Made by a program: the position numbers and the translations under genes
The notes under the pieces: model-generated
What the model was told of the DNA's origin: nothing
The model's database searches: none
What the model saw: only the letters and a program-made list of their open reading frames with translations
Part shown: positions 23,785-35,994 of the stretch, piece by piece
Numbering within the stretch: position 1 is the stretch's first letter
Layout of the letters: the number at the start of each line of letters is the position of its first letter
From: Larix kaempferi
Lineage: Eukaryota > Streptophyta > Pinopsida > Pinales > Pinaceae
Direction of reading: 5' to 3'
DNA: 64,000 nt
NCBI GenBank assembly: GCA_027924585.1
Contig: BSBM01000486.1
Coordinates: 43,208,501 to 43,272,500, forward strand

Positions 23785-23860
23785 ATAATGCACGCTTGTT
23801 ATGTATATATAAAACGCTCGATCGTTTTGTATATGCAAAATGCGCATGCGTTTATTCTAA
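23785..23860. repeat. CpG palindrome cluster, right side of the G-rich block
   Basis: AATGCACGCTTGTTAT, AAAACGCTCGATCGTTTT and AAATGCGCATGCGTTTAT lie close together and match the motif style at 21405-21655. Confidence 0.55.
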
Positions 23861-23869
23861 CACCAAGCG

Positions 23870-26012
23870 TGCCAATCAAAATAACCCCCTCCTCCCGCAC
23901 CCGCGTGTTTGCCATAGTCCTATGTGGTTGGTTCGGACTTACCAAACCTGTGTTTTGGAATTTACTGAACCATAGCTAATTAGGCATTTCCACCATTTTT
24001 CTCAATATGCCTACTTTTCATCGCTCTCTACAGCATGACATACATGACCATTATTGACGAAATTTTAGGCATAGATATAATTTTTTATGCAAATTCCAAA
24101 TATGTAATTTTTTTAAAAAAATATTGAGATTTTCTATTTGTTTCCTAATTTTCTTGTCATCACTCCTTAACTCAAAAAACATGTTGTTAGTTTTTATTCC
24201 GTAACTTTTTCATTTCACAACCATTTTTAAAAACAATTGTATGTTTCACTAGTAGACAACAACCTCTGCATTCTATAAAAAATCCAATTCGAAATAACTA
24301 CATTAAGACCTTCAAAGGCTGCACCCACATTTGACGTACCGTTCTCGAGGTTTGATCACTATTTAATTTTGGAAAAATAGTTCTACACTAGTGCTACAGG
24401 TTCTATACATGTCTACCAATTTTTGTAACCTGAAACCATCATTTAGTCACTCAAAGGCTATACCCACAAAAACATATATCTTATCATTTGCCAAAACAAA
24501 TAAAAAGTGATCATTAGAAAAGATGACATTTGACATAGTTATGTAAATTTTCAATTCTTAAAACTTATATATTCCGAAACATGACTCAATTTCCTACATT
24601 TCATCTTTTTTACTCGATGCAAGATATCTTATGTAAGTATCTCAAAAAAACCAATTAAGTTGAGGGATGCTTGATTTTTCAGTTTTCTATTGCATCTAAC
24701 GCACCAAAAGTGACCCTCATTAGCTTGCTCATGCCCTATGGTGGTAAAACCTCTATGATATGTAAATGACATATCCACTTTGAAGACATATCTTAAATAG
24801 TTCCAAGATAGTACACACTTATTCCTCCAATATAATAATAGGAACCCTACATGAATTCATATTATGAAGCATATAGTGTGTGGTTTTTTAGAATTCAAAA
24901 CAAAATAATAATACAATATTCATTAAACGATAGTCCTTATACCATTTTAATCTTAGCACTCCATCTTAAATGGGTTTAATTCCCCTTTTGAATATTTACT
25001 TAATGTGCATCTCACCTCCAATATTGCAATTTGTTATTTTTCTAAATACTTATAACCTATCAATATAGTATAGAATATATTAAAAATACTTTTAAGTGAA
25101 AAATGAAATTATATATCAAGATGAGATTAATCCACTAGTGTCTTATAGAAAACACAAAAAACTGGAGGACACAATTTCTCTATTAAAATTGATTTTAATT
25201 GTTTACCTCAATGTATCTTCAAATCACCTAGAAGACCAAACTAAAAGATGGAAGTACATAGGCCATTTGTCATATGCATACATATTACATAAGTTGAGAA
25301 TAGAAAATATGTAACCTATACTATGTAAGAAGAATCTCAAACTTTCCTTCTAAATAACGAACTTTATAATAAAGATTTTTAGAAAATTTAATAAATAACA
25401 ATCTAGATTACCTTGAGCATGATCTCAACACTTTAAATTGAAAAAGATCATAAGTTTATTTTAAAAGTAAATTGTCATTTGACTTTGAAAAAATTAAAAT
25501 CAAATACATTTATGTATTTTTCTTTTTTCCTTTTTAAATATTTTACATTATAATTTCAAATAAAAAAGTATTCATACATTTATTTAACAATAATTATCCT
25601 AACAAAGATATATTTACAAACTTTCTTATTCCAATTAAATGAAAATCCAATATACTTATAATTCTCTTATAATACCAAATATTTTATATCAATTTATACA
25701 ATACAATTATTACAAGAGATAAACACTACAATGTTATATAGAAATCCCATGGAAAAAATCTAAGTTGAAATATATCAATAAACTAAGCTCTCTGCATTAT
25801 GAGATATATCAATAAACTAAGCTCTGTGCATTACGAACTTTCCCATGGCTCTCGAATCTCTAATTTCAACTACGAACTTTTCGTATACGTGGATGCGTCT
25901 TAGTTTATTGTTTTATCAACGCAAAAAATATCATTATAAAAGAGTGTAAGTACTTTTATAATTAAACTCTCATAGAACTACTATAATAAAAATTACATTA
26001 GAAAGTGGATTT
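23870..26012. other. AT-rich spacer without a recognisable gene
   Basis: Only chance frames. A short duplication (GATATATCAATAAACTAAGCTCTSTGCATTA) lies at 25769-25834. Confidence 0.5.
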
Positions 26013-26218
26013 TCAATATGACCACTGGCAGTCTTTAAATAAATTTGCAAGCTGTATTTTCATATGATCATCTTCCCAAATTATTTGTTGCCACCATTGG
26101 CTTTGGGCCTCTAGTGTCTTTAATTTAAGTAACGTGTCCATTCTCGTGAGAAGTTTTTTCAAATTTGGACACCCTACTATCTTCAAGTTACGGAGTTTGG
26201 GTTGTTGAAAATCAGACT
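26013..26218 (-). pseudogene. NLR disease-resistance gene, C-terminal LRR end
   Basis: Reads LRNLKIVGCPNLKKL, LLKLKTLEAQSQWWQQIIWED and stops at 26013-26015. This is the typical last LRR and WW-x-x-x-x-WED tail of plant NB-LRR proteins. It is separated from other LRR pieces of the same strand at 27362-27959 by about 1.1 kb of unrelated sequence, so one NLR was probably interrupted. No NB-ARC domain is present in the window. Confidence 0.8.
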
Positions 26219-27361
26219 AAATCTAAGTTCTGTTTGCACACAGTTCAAGGACAGATTTAGTCAAACACTTCATGAACCTCTGATAATGAACTTCTACAAT
26301 CATACACACACCACATATCACAAGCATGCACTTATGAGTGGCTGTAAGTCAAAATACTGTTCATAAAGTACTATAAGCAGTGGAAATTTAAAAAAAAAAA
26401 ATAGCAGACTATAATCAGCATTTGCACACACTTAACACATAAAATTTTGGTCAACCATGACCCTGGAAAAACCCCGCAACCGCTGGGGAAAACCAACATG
26501 CAAGAGAGTTTGTATTATGCCGAGAGATCAATGATACAACACAGGAGAAACTTCAGTATATAGAACTGTACCAGCACTAAAAAAAATGCCAAACCCACAC
26601 TCTGCTAACAGTACATACACTGTACAGTCAGCAGTACGGCCTCCCTACCCTGATTGCTTCCTTGAAATCTGTGTACAAGTTCAACCACAAAATCTGTGCA
26701 CATTAATACTAAACCAATAGCATTAAAGGTACCTTGGTATGTGTGCCAACTCTTTCTAGTACAGCCCCTTGATTTCTGTGTAAACTTCAGCAGTACGGCC
26801 CCCTGGGAATGAAGTACAGACAGCATAAAAAGCTGTGTCACAATTTGGGAAAGCGTGCTCACTTTCTTCTCCTGGAAACTGCGCCTCTCCTCTTCTGTTA
26901 TGTCTTCATCAACAACAGGAATCACTTCTGGGAATGTGTGCCCACTCAACAGCTCTTTCACCTAGGAATATGTGCCCACCATTCAGCTCAGCAAAAACTT
27001 ATCTTTTGCATGGAAACTCGTGCCCTCTAGGAGACTCCTCTCTCTCTTGGAAAACGTGCATGTTCTTCTCCTCTACTCTCTCATGACTTTTCAACTTCAA
27101 TGGACGAGATTAGATCTTGGCCAAGAGATCTATGGCTGGGATCTAATCTTTCACTCACTTAAATCTCCTAAGTGAACTTTACAGTAAATTTTCTTTTTGA
27201 AAAATCACATTACTCTAAATATTTAAAAAGTACACTTTATGACTTAAAGTCACTTTAGAAACATAATAAAGTGCGACTCACTTTTAAATCATAAAGTCAC
27301 ATCAAAAGGGTACTTTAATAAAAACTCATCAATAAAGTCACTTTAAAAATATTCACGAGAC
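26219..27361. mobile_element. Unidentified insertion between NLR pieces
   Basis: About 1.14 kb with no similarity to LRR. It starts near TGTTGAAAATCAG (26213), carries repeated GTGCCCACTCA/GTGTGCCCAC words (26938-26980), a CCCCGCAACCGCTGGGG segment (26473-26489), and a 3' part full of AAAGTCACTTTA words (27230-27350). A TG start suggests a retroelement, but no CA end or target duplication was found, so class and borders are open. Confidence 0.4.
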
Positions 27362-27959
27362 TCCAAGTTATTGACCCCCGCACCCAAGGCACCGAGAGTG
27401 CCACCAAACTATCAAATGCTAACATGGGTAACGTTCTTTCATTCCACATACCGTTATTTGATGGTCCTGCAATGTTTTCTAAGTTCTCTAAGTCTACTAG
27501 AACCAACTTCTCTAACATTAAAAATCCGCTTGTCTGGTCCGAATTCCCTATAACCAAGTCCTTCAGAATTCTTTTAGATTTTGCAACCGCTCCAACCGAG
27601 AAAGGCCTTTAGACGGTAACAGCCATATAATTCCAAAGTAATGAAGATGTTGAAACTTGCAACTGTATTCCGGCAGACTTAACCCAAAAGCCAATGTAGT
27701 TGCACAAGAATAAACTCTGAAGCTTCCTCATGTTCTCCATGTCGTGAGGGAGATGTTGTACATACTCTCCATACAACAATTCGAAGTGCCTCATGTCCAA
27801 CCAGGTTCCCATGATGCCCCCTTCAATTCTTGATGAGTCCTCTCGAGAGAGAGATATTCTCAGCATCGTCAGATTTATGAAACCCTTCAATCTACAAATA
27901 CTTTTGTCTGATTCTGCTTCCACACTTAAATGAACAGAATCCATGTCGAGTGTGCTCAA
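27362..27959 (-). pseudogene. NLR leucine-rich-repeat fragment
   Basis: Two minus frames (27609-27959 and 27362-27557) give LRR text: LKGFINLTMLRISL, YVQHLPHDMENMRKLQSLFL and LEKLVLVDLENLENI. They are broken by a stop near 27613 and a likely frame change. Together with 26013-26218 they form the 3' third of an NB-LRR gene. NLRs detect pathogen effectors; this copy is a remnant. Confidence 0.8.
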
Positions 27960-28029
27960 TGAAGTAAGTTGGGAGATTTAACTCAATGAAGTAAGTTGGG
28001 GATTGTATCCATGGCTTTCTCAACGTTCT

Positions 28030-28245
28030 TGTGGCACAGCAGAGCAGAGAAAAATGCAGTGACGGCGCGGGGGGCAGAGAAACAACTGTAATGGGACGCA
28101 GGACAAGTAATGCAGAGCAGAGCAGACAAAAATGCAGTGACGTCGGGGGCAAAGAAACGACTGTAATGGGATGTGGCACAGCACAGCACAGCAGAAAAAA
28201 ATGCAGTGACGGCGGGAGCAGAGAAACAACTGGAATGGGAGTAAA
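28030..28245. repeat. Minisatellite, three units of about 75 bp
   Basis: Units contain GCAGAGCAGA, AAAATGCAGTGACG, GGGGCAGAGAAACAACTG and TAATGGGA and start near 28036, 28111 and 28183. All frames across it are repetitive, so the several overlapping open frames are not genes. Confidence 0.88.
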
Positions 28246-28282
28246 GCGTGTATATTGCCTTCCGGGAGTGGCATCCGGCTTT

Positions 28283-28405
28283 CTTCACAATCGGTCAAGT
28301 TTATTCTGATTGTAATAATTAAAGCAAAAGTTATTCTAATTTCTTCACATTCGGTAACGTTTATTCTGATTGTAATAATTAAAGCAAAAGTTTATTCTAA
28401 TTCTA
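28283..28405. repeat. Direct duplication of about 63 bp
   Basis: TTCTTCACAWTCGGT, GTTTATTCTGATTGTAATAA and TTAAAGCAAAAGTT recur twice in order (about 28280 and 28341). Confidence 0.85.
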
Positions 28406-29942
28406 ATTTTAAAGTAAAAGTGAAATTGCAGACTATTTTTTTTAAAGAAAACCATTATGCGAGATTTTATAAAAGAAAAGTAATATGCAATGTCTTTCTT
28501 TTTAAAACAAAAGAAATATTTGCAAAGCAGAGCTAATCCCAGCTTTAAAATTATGTTTATGATTAAGATACAGTACAAATTAAGATACAGTACAAATAAT
28601 ACTACTGTGATATAACCCACAATTTTAGCAATACAGGGGGCGGTCTCATGAGTAATCTCTAATCCTACAAATGTATTAACTACAAACAGGATGATAATAG
28701 CACAATAACTCTAACAGCGAATCAAGAGAAAATTATAATCATCATGTTTTGCAGATGAGAAAAAACCGAGTATACGAAGTTGACAACGAAACTGATATTG
28801 GTATTTTTTGTGACAGTTGGGCCAATCAAATGCACAGAGAAGAGGAGCTACCTTCTTCATCCATACACATACATTATGAGGAGGAGGCAGCAACCGATGG
28901 AGCTATAAGGGGGTTCGACATCGTTTTGTCGTGTGAAGCATTTGGAGAAGCTTTGGCGAGAGTGGAAGGGTCATTCTCATCCTCAGAAGAGGGCCCACCT
29001 ATATTTTCATTTTCATTTGCAAGGTCTCCTGTCACGAAATTAAAAGTATACGTTATTGCACATTTTTTACAAATGAGACCCACTTTCACTACCAAGGCTT
29101 TCGATGATTGATCTGTCGCACTTTTCTGTTATCTCATATTCAAAATCTAATAAAGTAGTCTCTTCTTCGTTGTTGAGGTTTTCTACAACCCTGCCCATAG
29201 TAAACTTTCATTATGAAATTTAATTTTAGCCGTGTACTAGGGCATTAAATTTTTTTATTTTTGCGGAGCCCTACTTTCAACATAACTTAAATAACTTAAA
29301 TGGAGACGGGCTCTCAATACAACTCCAAGAAGCCGCGTCAAGACAGAACGGAGCCTCAATTTGAGCATAGCACATCATGGAGCCGACAACTATCAATGAT
29401 GTTGCTTCACGCTTCATTGCTGTCCACAACCCACGCCTCTTTTCAAACTGCTTATCATATATAACCAATCTGTTCATTTTGTAAGATCATAATATAAATT
29501 TATTTTAAAGATTTTAAATTTTTAAATTTTAAAAGCATTGGACTAAATATCCCTCTTCTGCTCTCTGCATTTAACAAAATATAAAATAAAAAGAAAATAT
29601 TTTCAGGCAGGGTATACGTGGATGATGGATGTATTTGTCAGAGCGAGGCCAGCATTTGGGGCTGTTTCTCATTGCCACGGATGATCTCATCTCTGGGCAG
29701 TGCCACCATAGTAATACCATGCAAGCTCCTCTACCAAAATATCCAACAGATTTGCTAAAAGAATTTGAGGATATAGTCGTATTGCAACAACAACAGAGTG
29801 GGTAAACTCCGATCAGTAGACATTATTATAGCTATGAAGGTGCCACCACGACTAAAGTTGGTGGTGAGACGGTGTTCAGACAGCGGACTTCTTCCAGACT
29901 TTGACAATGGGCTACATTGTACAGGCAGCTAGACATACATCA
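28406..29942. other. Spacer with an unrecognised minus frame
   Basis: A minus frame at 28874-29095 has an acidic, Ser/Pro-rich tail and CKKC, which looks more protein-like than its antisense, but it matches no family I know and has no start context. 29630-29940 may hold decayed UGT first-exon sequence. Confidence 0.4.
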
Positions 29943-31000
29943 GACCAAATCTTTTGGACACCAAATCCTTGTGGTTTCTCTGCTTATTTTTACATGCCTC
30001 TGCTTGCCAACAAAGGGTACATTCCCATCAAAGGTACTTTGCAGTTTTACTCGATTTTCAATAGCAAACCCTGTTAGCTCTTGAGTGGAATTTCAAAGAA
30101 GAAAATAGTTAGACATATATATTGATTAGTAAATTCCATCACTTTCACAAGGAAGGAAGATTCGAAGCACATTGATTCCTTCATTAGTGCTGCAAGCAAT
30201 CAGGAATAAAAGTGTTGTTGCCTGTATTTTAATAGCATAAGCTTCATATTTTATCCTGCCCTAATCCTTGGTGATTAACTGTTTGAACAGATGAAACAGA
30301 GATCAGTGGTCAATCCAATGGTCAACTGATCCCTTGTATTCCGGCAATGACAGAACTGCGATTGAAAGATCTGCCCAGCTTCCTCACAGTAACAGACTCT
30401 ACATCCGATTTCATGTTTCAATACCTTAAAAACGAGGTACAGAACATGCACCAGGCTTCTCTGGTTTTGCTTAACACTTTTGAAGATTTAGAGGGGCCAG
30501 TGCTGAGGGACCTCAACGATAAATTCTCGGGAAAAGTACTCTCCATCGGTCCTCTTTTACTCTCGGCAGGCGATACAAGAGTGAACACCAACATATGGAA
30601 AGAGGAAACTCAGTGCCTTGATTGGCTGGACAAACAGACAGTATCGTCTGTGATCTATGTTTGCTTTGGGAGTATTACAGTTCTATCAGACGGGGAGTTG
30701 ATAGAGTTTGCAAGGGGTTTGGAGGCGAGCAATCAACCCTTCCTGTGGGCTATCCGACCGGACCTCGTTCAGGGGCATTCTGCTGTGCTGCCTCAGGATT
30801 TCATCGAGAGAAGCAAGGACCGAGGCTTCTTTGTTAGTTGGGCACCACAAACTAAAGTCCTGTCTCACCCCTCGGTGAGTGGATTTCTGACACACAGCGA
30901 ATGGAACTCCACGATTGAGAGCATATGCCTAGCTCATCGGATTTTGACACACAGCGGATGGAACTCCACGATTGAGAGCATATGCCTAGCTCATTTTTAA
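29943..31000 (+). pseudogene. UDP-glycosyltransferase (UGT85-like), truncated
   Basis: Two exons. Exon 1 remnant (about 29943-30033) reads IFWTPNPCGFSAYFYMPLL; the intron is 30034-30290 (GT-AG); exon 2 runs 30291-31000. Exon 2 has WLDKQTVSSVIYVCFGSI and the start of the plant PSPG box (WAPQTKVLSHPSVSGFLTHS). Family members transfer sugar from UDP-sugars to small molecules. Here the PSPG box breaks after WNSTIESI: a segment of about 55 bp is duplicated in tandem, then a stop follows, so the sugar-donor residues at the end of PSPG are lost. The first copy also has Glu for Gly in HSGWNS. The N-terminal acceptor domain is mostly missing. Confidence 0.88.
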
Positions 31001-31059
31001 AGTGTCTATTAAACACACTTGAAGACCTCGAAGCTCATCTCTCGCATCTGTTCCACAGC

Positions 31060-31245
31060 AATCCATCATACACGAGTTCAAATAAATCTTAGAAGGATGG
31101 ACAGAGCAAGAGTTATCTTACACGAGTTCAAGGAAATCTCAGGATGGACAATTCACGAGTTCAAGGAAATCTCAGGACGAGCAGTGCAGGAGTTATCTTG
31201 TAGGATTTTCATGAGTTATCTTGTAGGATTTTCATTCTTTGGCAA
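31060..31245. repeat. Nested short tandem duplications
   Basis: CACGAGTTCAAGGAAATCTC and GAGTTATCTTGTAGGATTTT each recur within 180 bp. A small minus or plus frame here is repeat-driven. Confidence 0.75.
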
Positions 31246-31408
31246 GGACTCGTGTTGTCTGCACCGAAGGTAAGGTTGATTAAAGATCTTGACATTTGTT
31301 ATCCGCTGTCGTTCAACTACAAATAAAGAAATGAAATCATAAATTGTAAAGATTTAGAGATCATATTAAGAATAAATTGATAGAAACAGAAAGTATGTGA
31401 TACGCACT

Positions 31409-31757
31409 GCCGGTCTGGTGAGCAACGTTGGCCATGAAAGCAGCAATTTCTCTCTTCTAGTCATCGCAGGTCCCAGTTGTGCCAAAGCTAGAGAATGCAT
31501 GGCGAAGAAAGCAACAATTTCTCTCTTCTGGTCATCGGAGGTCCCAGTTGTGCCAAAGCTAGAGAATGCATTGGCCGCATTAATGAAGTTACTGTATGTA
31601 TGGAAGGTATTTCCAAGCTAGAGAATGCATTGGCCGCATTAATGAAGTTACTGTATGTATAGAAGGTATTTCCTGCGCAATCATCAACAACAGTTGTTAA
31701 AATTTCATTGAAAGAAATCTTGGGTAGCAATATCCCCAACAGTTCAACAGCAGATGG
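31409..31757 (-). pseudogene. GH19 chitinase (class IV-like), internally duplicated
   Basis: Reads [26 protein letters not shown] and, further on, [14 protein letters not shown] and FANVAHQTG, the start of the GH19 catalytic domain; the His-Glu-Thr catalytic motif region reads HQT, so the catalytic Glu is replaced by Gln. Two separate tandem duplications break the frame: one of about 59 bp (31555-31614 and 31615-31673) repeats the [15 protein letters not shown] segment, and one of about 71 bp (31429-31500 and 31501-31571) repeats the [13 protein letters not shown] segment. No clear signal peptide or hevein domain upstream. Functional homologues cleave chitin in defence. Confidence 0.85.
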
Positions 31758-34300
31758 AAAGAGCAGAAATGGCAAGGGTAAGCCAGAGAGTGATAACGCT
31801 CACACGGACGGTGATGAGTAGCCATAGTGGCCAGTATAGTCTATGGCAGGCATAAACTTTATTCAACAAGAGACATATAACGTCATCAACCGGAGCGATG
31901 GAACATTTAGAACGAGCGTTGCACATAGCTCTTATCAATATCCACTAAATATTTTATTTTAATCCATCAACAATAATAAATATTGAAATTTTGTAATAAA
32001 TATGCAATTATTGCATATGGCAGATTGTATCTTACAATAATAATAAGTATATACGTGGCACATGTATGTTTATTTATTTATTTTTAAATATTTTTATATT
32101 TTAATAATTGATGTATACATGAGAGAAAAAATGTCAAATCTTTGTTTCTAGCCAATCAGAAAATAAATTAATTTAATTTTAAAAATATATATATTTTTTT
32201 TTATATTTAGAAAATTTAGTTTAATAAAAAAAATTCAAGAAGCTTGGTTAACACCAAAAATAATTTAAAATTATTTGAAATCAAACTAATTATAGCTACA
32301 AATTGATCGCTATACGGACTAATAAAAGTAATATGCAATGTCTTTCTTTTTATGATCGCTATTATCCCTGCGAAGCACGGACTAATAAAAGTAATATGCG
32401 ATGTCTTTCTGTTATCGTGTTTGTGATTTTTTTTAAAAGAAAAATAAATGCTATATTTTTTTTATTATAAGAGATTGAAGATTAGTTAATGGTCATGGTG
32501 TTTGTTTTTTAAAATGTAAGTGTAAAGAGTGTAACTATATTCAATAAAAAATAAAGTTTATACAAATTTAATTTTAACACATAAGTGTATGAAATTGGTT
32601 AAAACATAAGTGTGTGCGATTGTTTTTTAAAAGAAAGAATAATGTTGCATGCCAACATGTTTATAAAATAGAAATAGTAAAAGAAAAGTTTACAAGTAAT
32701 TTTAAGGTAGTGATTTAAACGTTAATCTTGTTTATGATAAAGTAGAAATATAATAAAGTAATGAATAAAAATAAGAATAAGTTAGAAATATAAGTTCAAA
32801 TATTTTCAATTTTATATATTAAAACTAACGTCATCTTTATTTATCAAAACTATGTTCTAAAGGTAATTTTACACTTGCAATATCTATACTGCATGTAATT
32901 TTAGACTTATTCTAAATTGTAAAAAAAACACTTAAAATAAAATTTAATAGACTTTTTTATTTTTAATTATGAAAAAATAAGAAGTGGACAAGGTTACATT
33001 CCTTGTTGGTAGTAAGAAACTAGAAGAATATTTTCATTTTGGTTTATCAAAGATGGTGTTTTAAAGGAAATTCTATACTTAGAAGGTACTCATTTTTTAC
33101 AAAATCCATTTAGTGGTAGAGTTCTTGCATTTTTTGTCTTGCTAGACATGGTAGGAAGGACTAAAAGATAATATTGTCCACTATGGGGGAGGAACAACAC
33201 AAGTTTGCAATAATGGAAAGAGAAGATTGTGCAAGCATGCATAGATCTTGCTATGGTGGAATACCAAAAAGCTAAACAGACAATGACAACATTATTGCTT
33301 GGTAAGTAGTAGAGTATCACATAGATCAAAACCATTAAACACAAAAATTTTCACCTTCCACTTAGACTTTGTTAACAACAAGGCATTGCTAGTGAAAACT
33401 AAATAACATCAATATTCAAGTTAGAAGTTGGAAACAATATGTAGTAAATGCAACCTATATGGTATAAAACTATTAATAATCCCCCTAAAAGACTAAAAGG
33501 GAAAGAGACTCATTTAAATCTAGAATAATGGAAAGAAGGAAATATCGTGTGCAATTAAACATATAGAAAGGGTAAAGTTCACATGCAATCAATAAATAGA
33601 CATACGAATGAAGGGGTTAACATAACCCTTGAATCAATCTATGTGCTCCTTGAGGAAGGTCTTGCCAAATTTCCAGTCATTGGGAGTGACATTATAGGAA
33701 GTGATAGTTTTCCCATGTTAGTGGTGAACTTGAAAGATAGGCTCTATCGATCAAGGTAAATGGTAGTCTACCAAATATGACGCTAGTTCCAAGACATGTG
33801 GTGCCACCTCGTCCTAGATCTCTTGATCAAAACCCCTCAATGTCTCATTCTCTACCCATTTTAGTCATGAGAACCAAATTGAAGTACCACTAATCATTTA
33901 TAATGAACCAAATTCCACCTTTTTTTCCACGTCGCCCTTAGCCGTTGAGTACAACTATAATTCAAAACCCATTTCATGAGTACAACTACATTGAATATTG
34001 CAAAGCTAACGAATCTCCTGGATCTTTGTATTGAACAAGGATGATACCCACCCTATACTTGGAAATGTGCAAAGAAATGGGCTCTCAGATATCAAAATAC
34101 TTGAAGGAGGGGTTGCACAATTTTCTATCAAAATTGGGAATCTCATTGTTAGGGTATTGTAAAATGTCTATTTAATGACACTAAGTAATGAATGAACCAA
34201 CACAAGTAAAATGGCATATTAAAAAATATGTCATTATATCACATTGTGAGTGTGCAATTTACATTTGGTATCAAGGTCCCTAAATTTCATAAGGCATTTA
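31758..34300. other. AT-rich spacer; two local repeats
   Basis: No gene seen. CTAATAAAAGTAATATGC followed by ATGTCTTTCT occurs at about 32319 and 32381, and a shorter version at 28478-28500, so a dispersed element fragment is likely. Confidence 0.5.
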
Positions 34301-34930
34301 CACTATAAGGAAAACACCTTCTAGTGAAGGTTTTTCTGGACCTTGCAGAAAAAAGGCACATTCATCCGTTTATAGTGTAGGTCGCTAGTGGAAAACGGAG
34401 GACAGGGGTTTTAGTGGAGGTTTTAAATCAGTGCACTAAAACACCAAACACACACCAATGCATTTTACAAAAAGTCACACCAATGCATCACAATTGTAAG
34501 AGCACCGACTTAATGGTGGTCCCCACTATGACATGCACTAAAGACAATATAGCACAATGGAAATCAATATCTATCTATCTATATACTGAACAAAGAACTG
34601 AACAAAATCAACAAAAAATACTTTCTTAATAAAAACAATACGGTGTTCTTCTTCTATCCATACGCACTGGTCTGCTAATACAAAACACGCACCAGTGCAC
34701 ATAAGTAAAAGAAAAAGCATTGATGACGGAGAAAACATAGCTCGATGAATCTTCAAAAATATATATATTTCATTACCATCAAAATTGATAGTGCATGATG
34801 ATGGAATAAATGCACTAGTATGAGAAAATCTATATAGCACCAACTAGATACCAAAAATGAATAGAAGGAATGTACGATGCTCCACATTTGTCAAAATGCA
34901 CTAGTGCACATCATTTAAAAAACACCAGTA
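34301..34930 (+). mobile_element. CACTA-type terminus with subterminal repeats
   Basis: CACTATAAGGAAAACACC at 34301 is close to common plant CACTA ends. The next 600 bp hold many copies of TGCACTA, GCACCAATGC, GCACCAGTGC and the palindrome TGCACTAGTGCA (34886-34897), as expected of transposase-binding subterminal repeats. No transposase or second terminus was found in the window. Confidence 0.65.
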
Positions 34931-35973
34931 TTTTTACACCTCAAATTTCCACACCATGTGTTATATGGGGTTACCACATGTCTTTCACCATGAAAAAATA
35001 CCTTGTTTATGCCTCCTAGAGGTGTTATTTTTAGTTGGTCCACTCCTTGGTCATCTTGGGGAACCAATACAACTCATGGAGGCTCAAAATCCAACCTTAC
35101 CAACCTCCAAATCTTCCTCCTAACCATATTTTCGTGCCATTCTAGTTGTATTAAGAGCGAAATTACAACATTTTTACGCTTTGCATGCTTGTGGGGGAGC
35201 GAAAAATTCCAAATTCTCGCTCTATACACCACTTTGGGGGAGTGGAAATATTGTTCCTTTGATTTTGGATCTTGGATCTCATGGATATTTTATAGGGATG
35301 AGGAACCCTTTCGAATCCCATCTCACATTCCCTCCTTGGAATGGTTTATATCCTTGATCCACATCTCCCTCAATTAGATCCATCATCTTCTCTAAGTGCT
35401 TGGCCTCCCAAATCCTACTTAAGGAGGGCCATCCATGATCTAAGGGGTGTGATCTTGGAAACACCAAACCTATGGTCTTGTAATTCTCGGAGAACACTCA
35501 TGAGGAGGCCATTATGATCCCATAAGTCTTGCAAGGGTGATGTTGGAGAGCTTGGAAGGAAATGCTATCATCTTGGAGATCAAGGTATAACATTGCAATC
35601 AGCTTCCTTAGCTTTTAGTTTAATGGTAACTTGGCCTATCATCCCATGTCTTGTTTCTTGTTATATCGATGCATGGTATGTTCTAGTTAGATCCATTGTA
35701 TTACATTTGCATGCTTGGAAGGTTGGTTTTCTATGTTGTTTGCATATCTACAAGTTTGGACATCAAGCTTGGAGCAAGGATTAAAACAACCTACAGGTTG
35801 GAGGTAAGTGTTACTTCTTCCTTTCTTCTACCACATTAATAGTTTATGTAATTTCTTGATTTAGGAGAGTATATTACCATTAGTTTTGTTTATGTCTTGG
35901 GTAGGTGTCTAGGGACCTAATTAATCTCAAGAGGACTTCTTTTTATCCGTAGGAAGAACGTTTTACAACATAA
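34931..35973 (+). repeat. Possible 5' LTR of a gypsy-like element
   Basis: This stretch precedes a good primer binding site and ends near TTTTACAACA (35970), as an LTR would. The left border is not identifiable and no matching 3' LTR was found, so this is a positional inference. Confidence 0.4.
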
Positions 35974-35976
35974 ATT

Positions 35977-35994
35977 GGTGACTCCACTCGGGAA
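35977..35994 (+). other. Retrotransposon primer binding site
   Basis: TGGTGACTCCACTCGGGA resembles the primer binding site of plant Tat/Ogre-type gypsy elements (TGGCGACTCCRCTGGGGA). Confidence 0.55.

Noticed and set aside
26219-27361. Copia LTR inserted in the NLR
   Set aside because: TG start plausible but no CA end, primer site or target duplication found; left as an unidentified insertion.
27892-28309. Several overlapping frames of 90-101 codons on both strands
   Set aside because: They follow a three-unit minisatellite and repeat the same residues; not genes.
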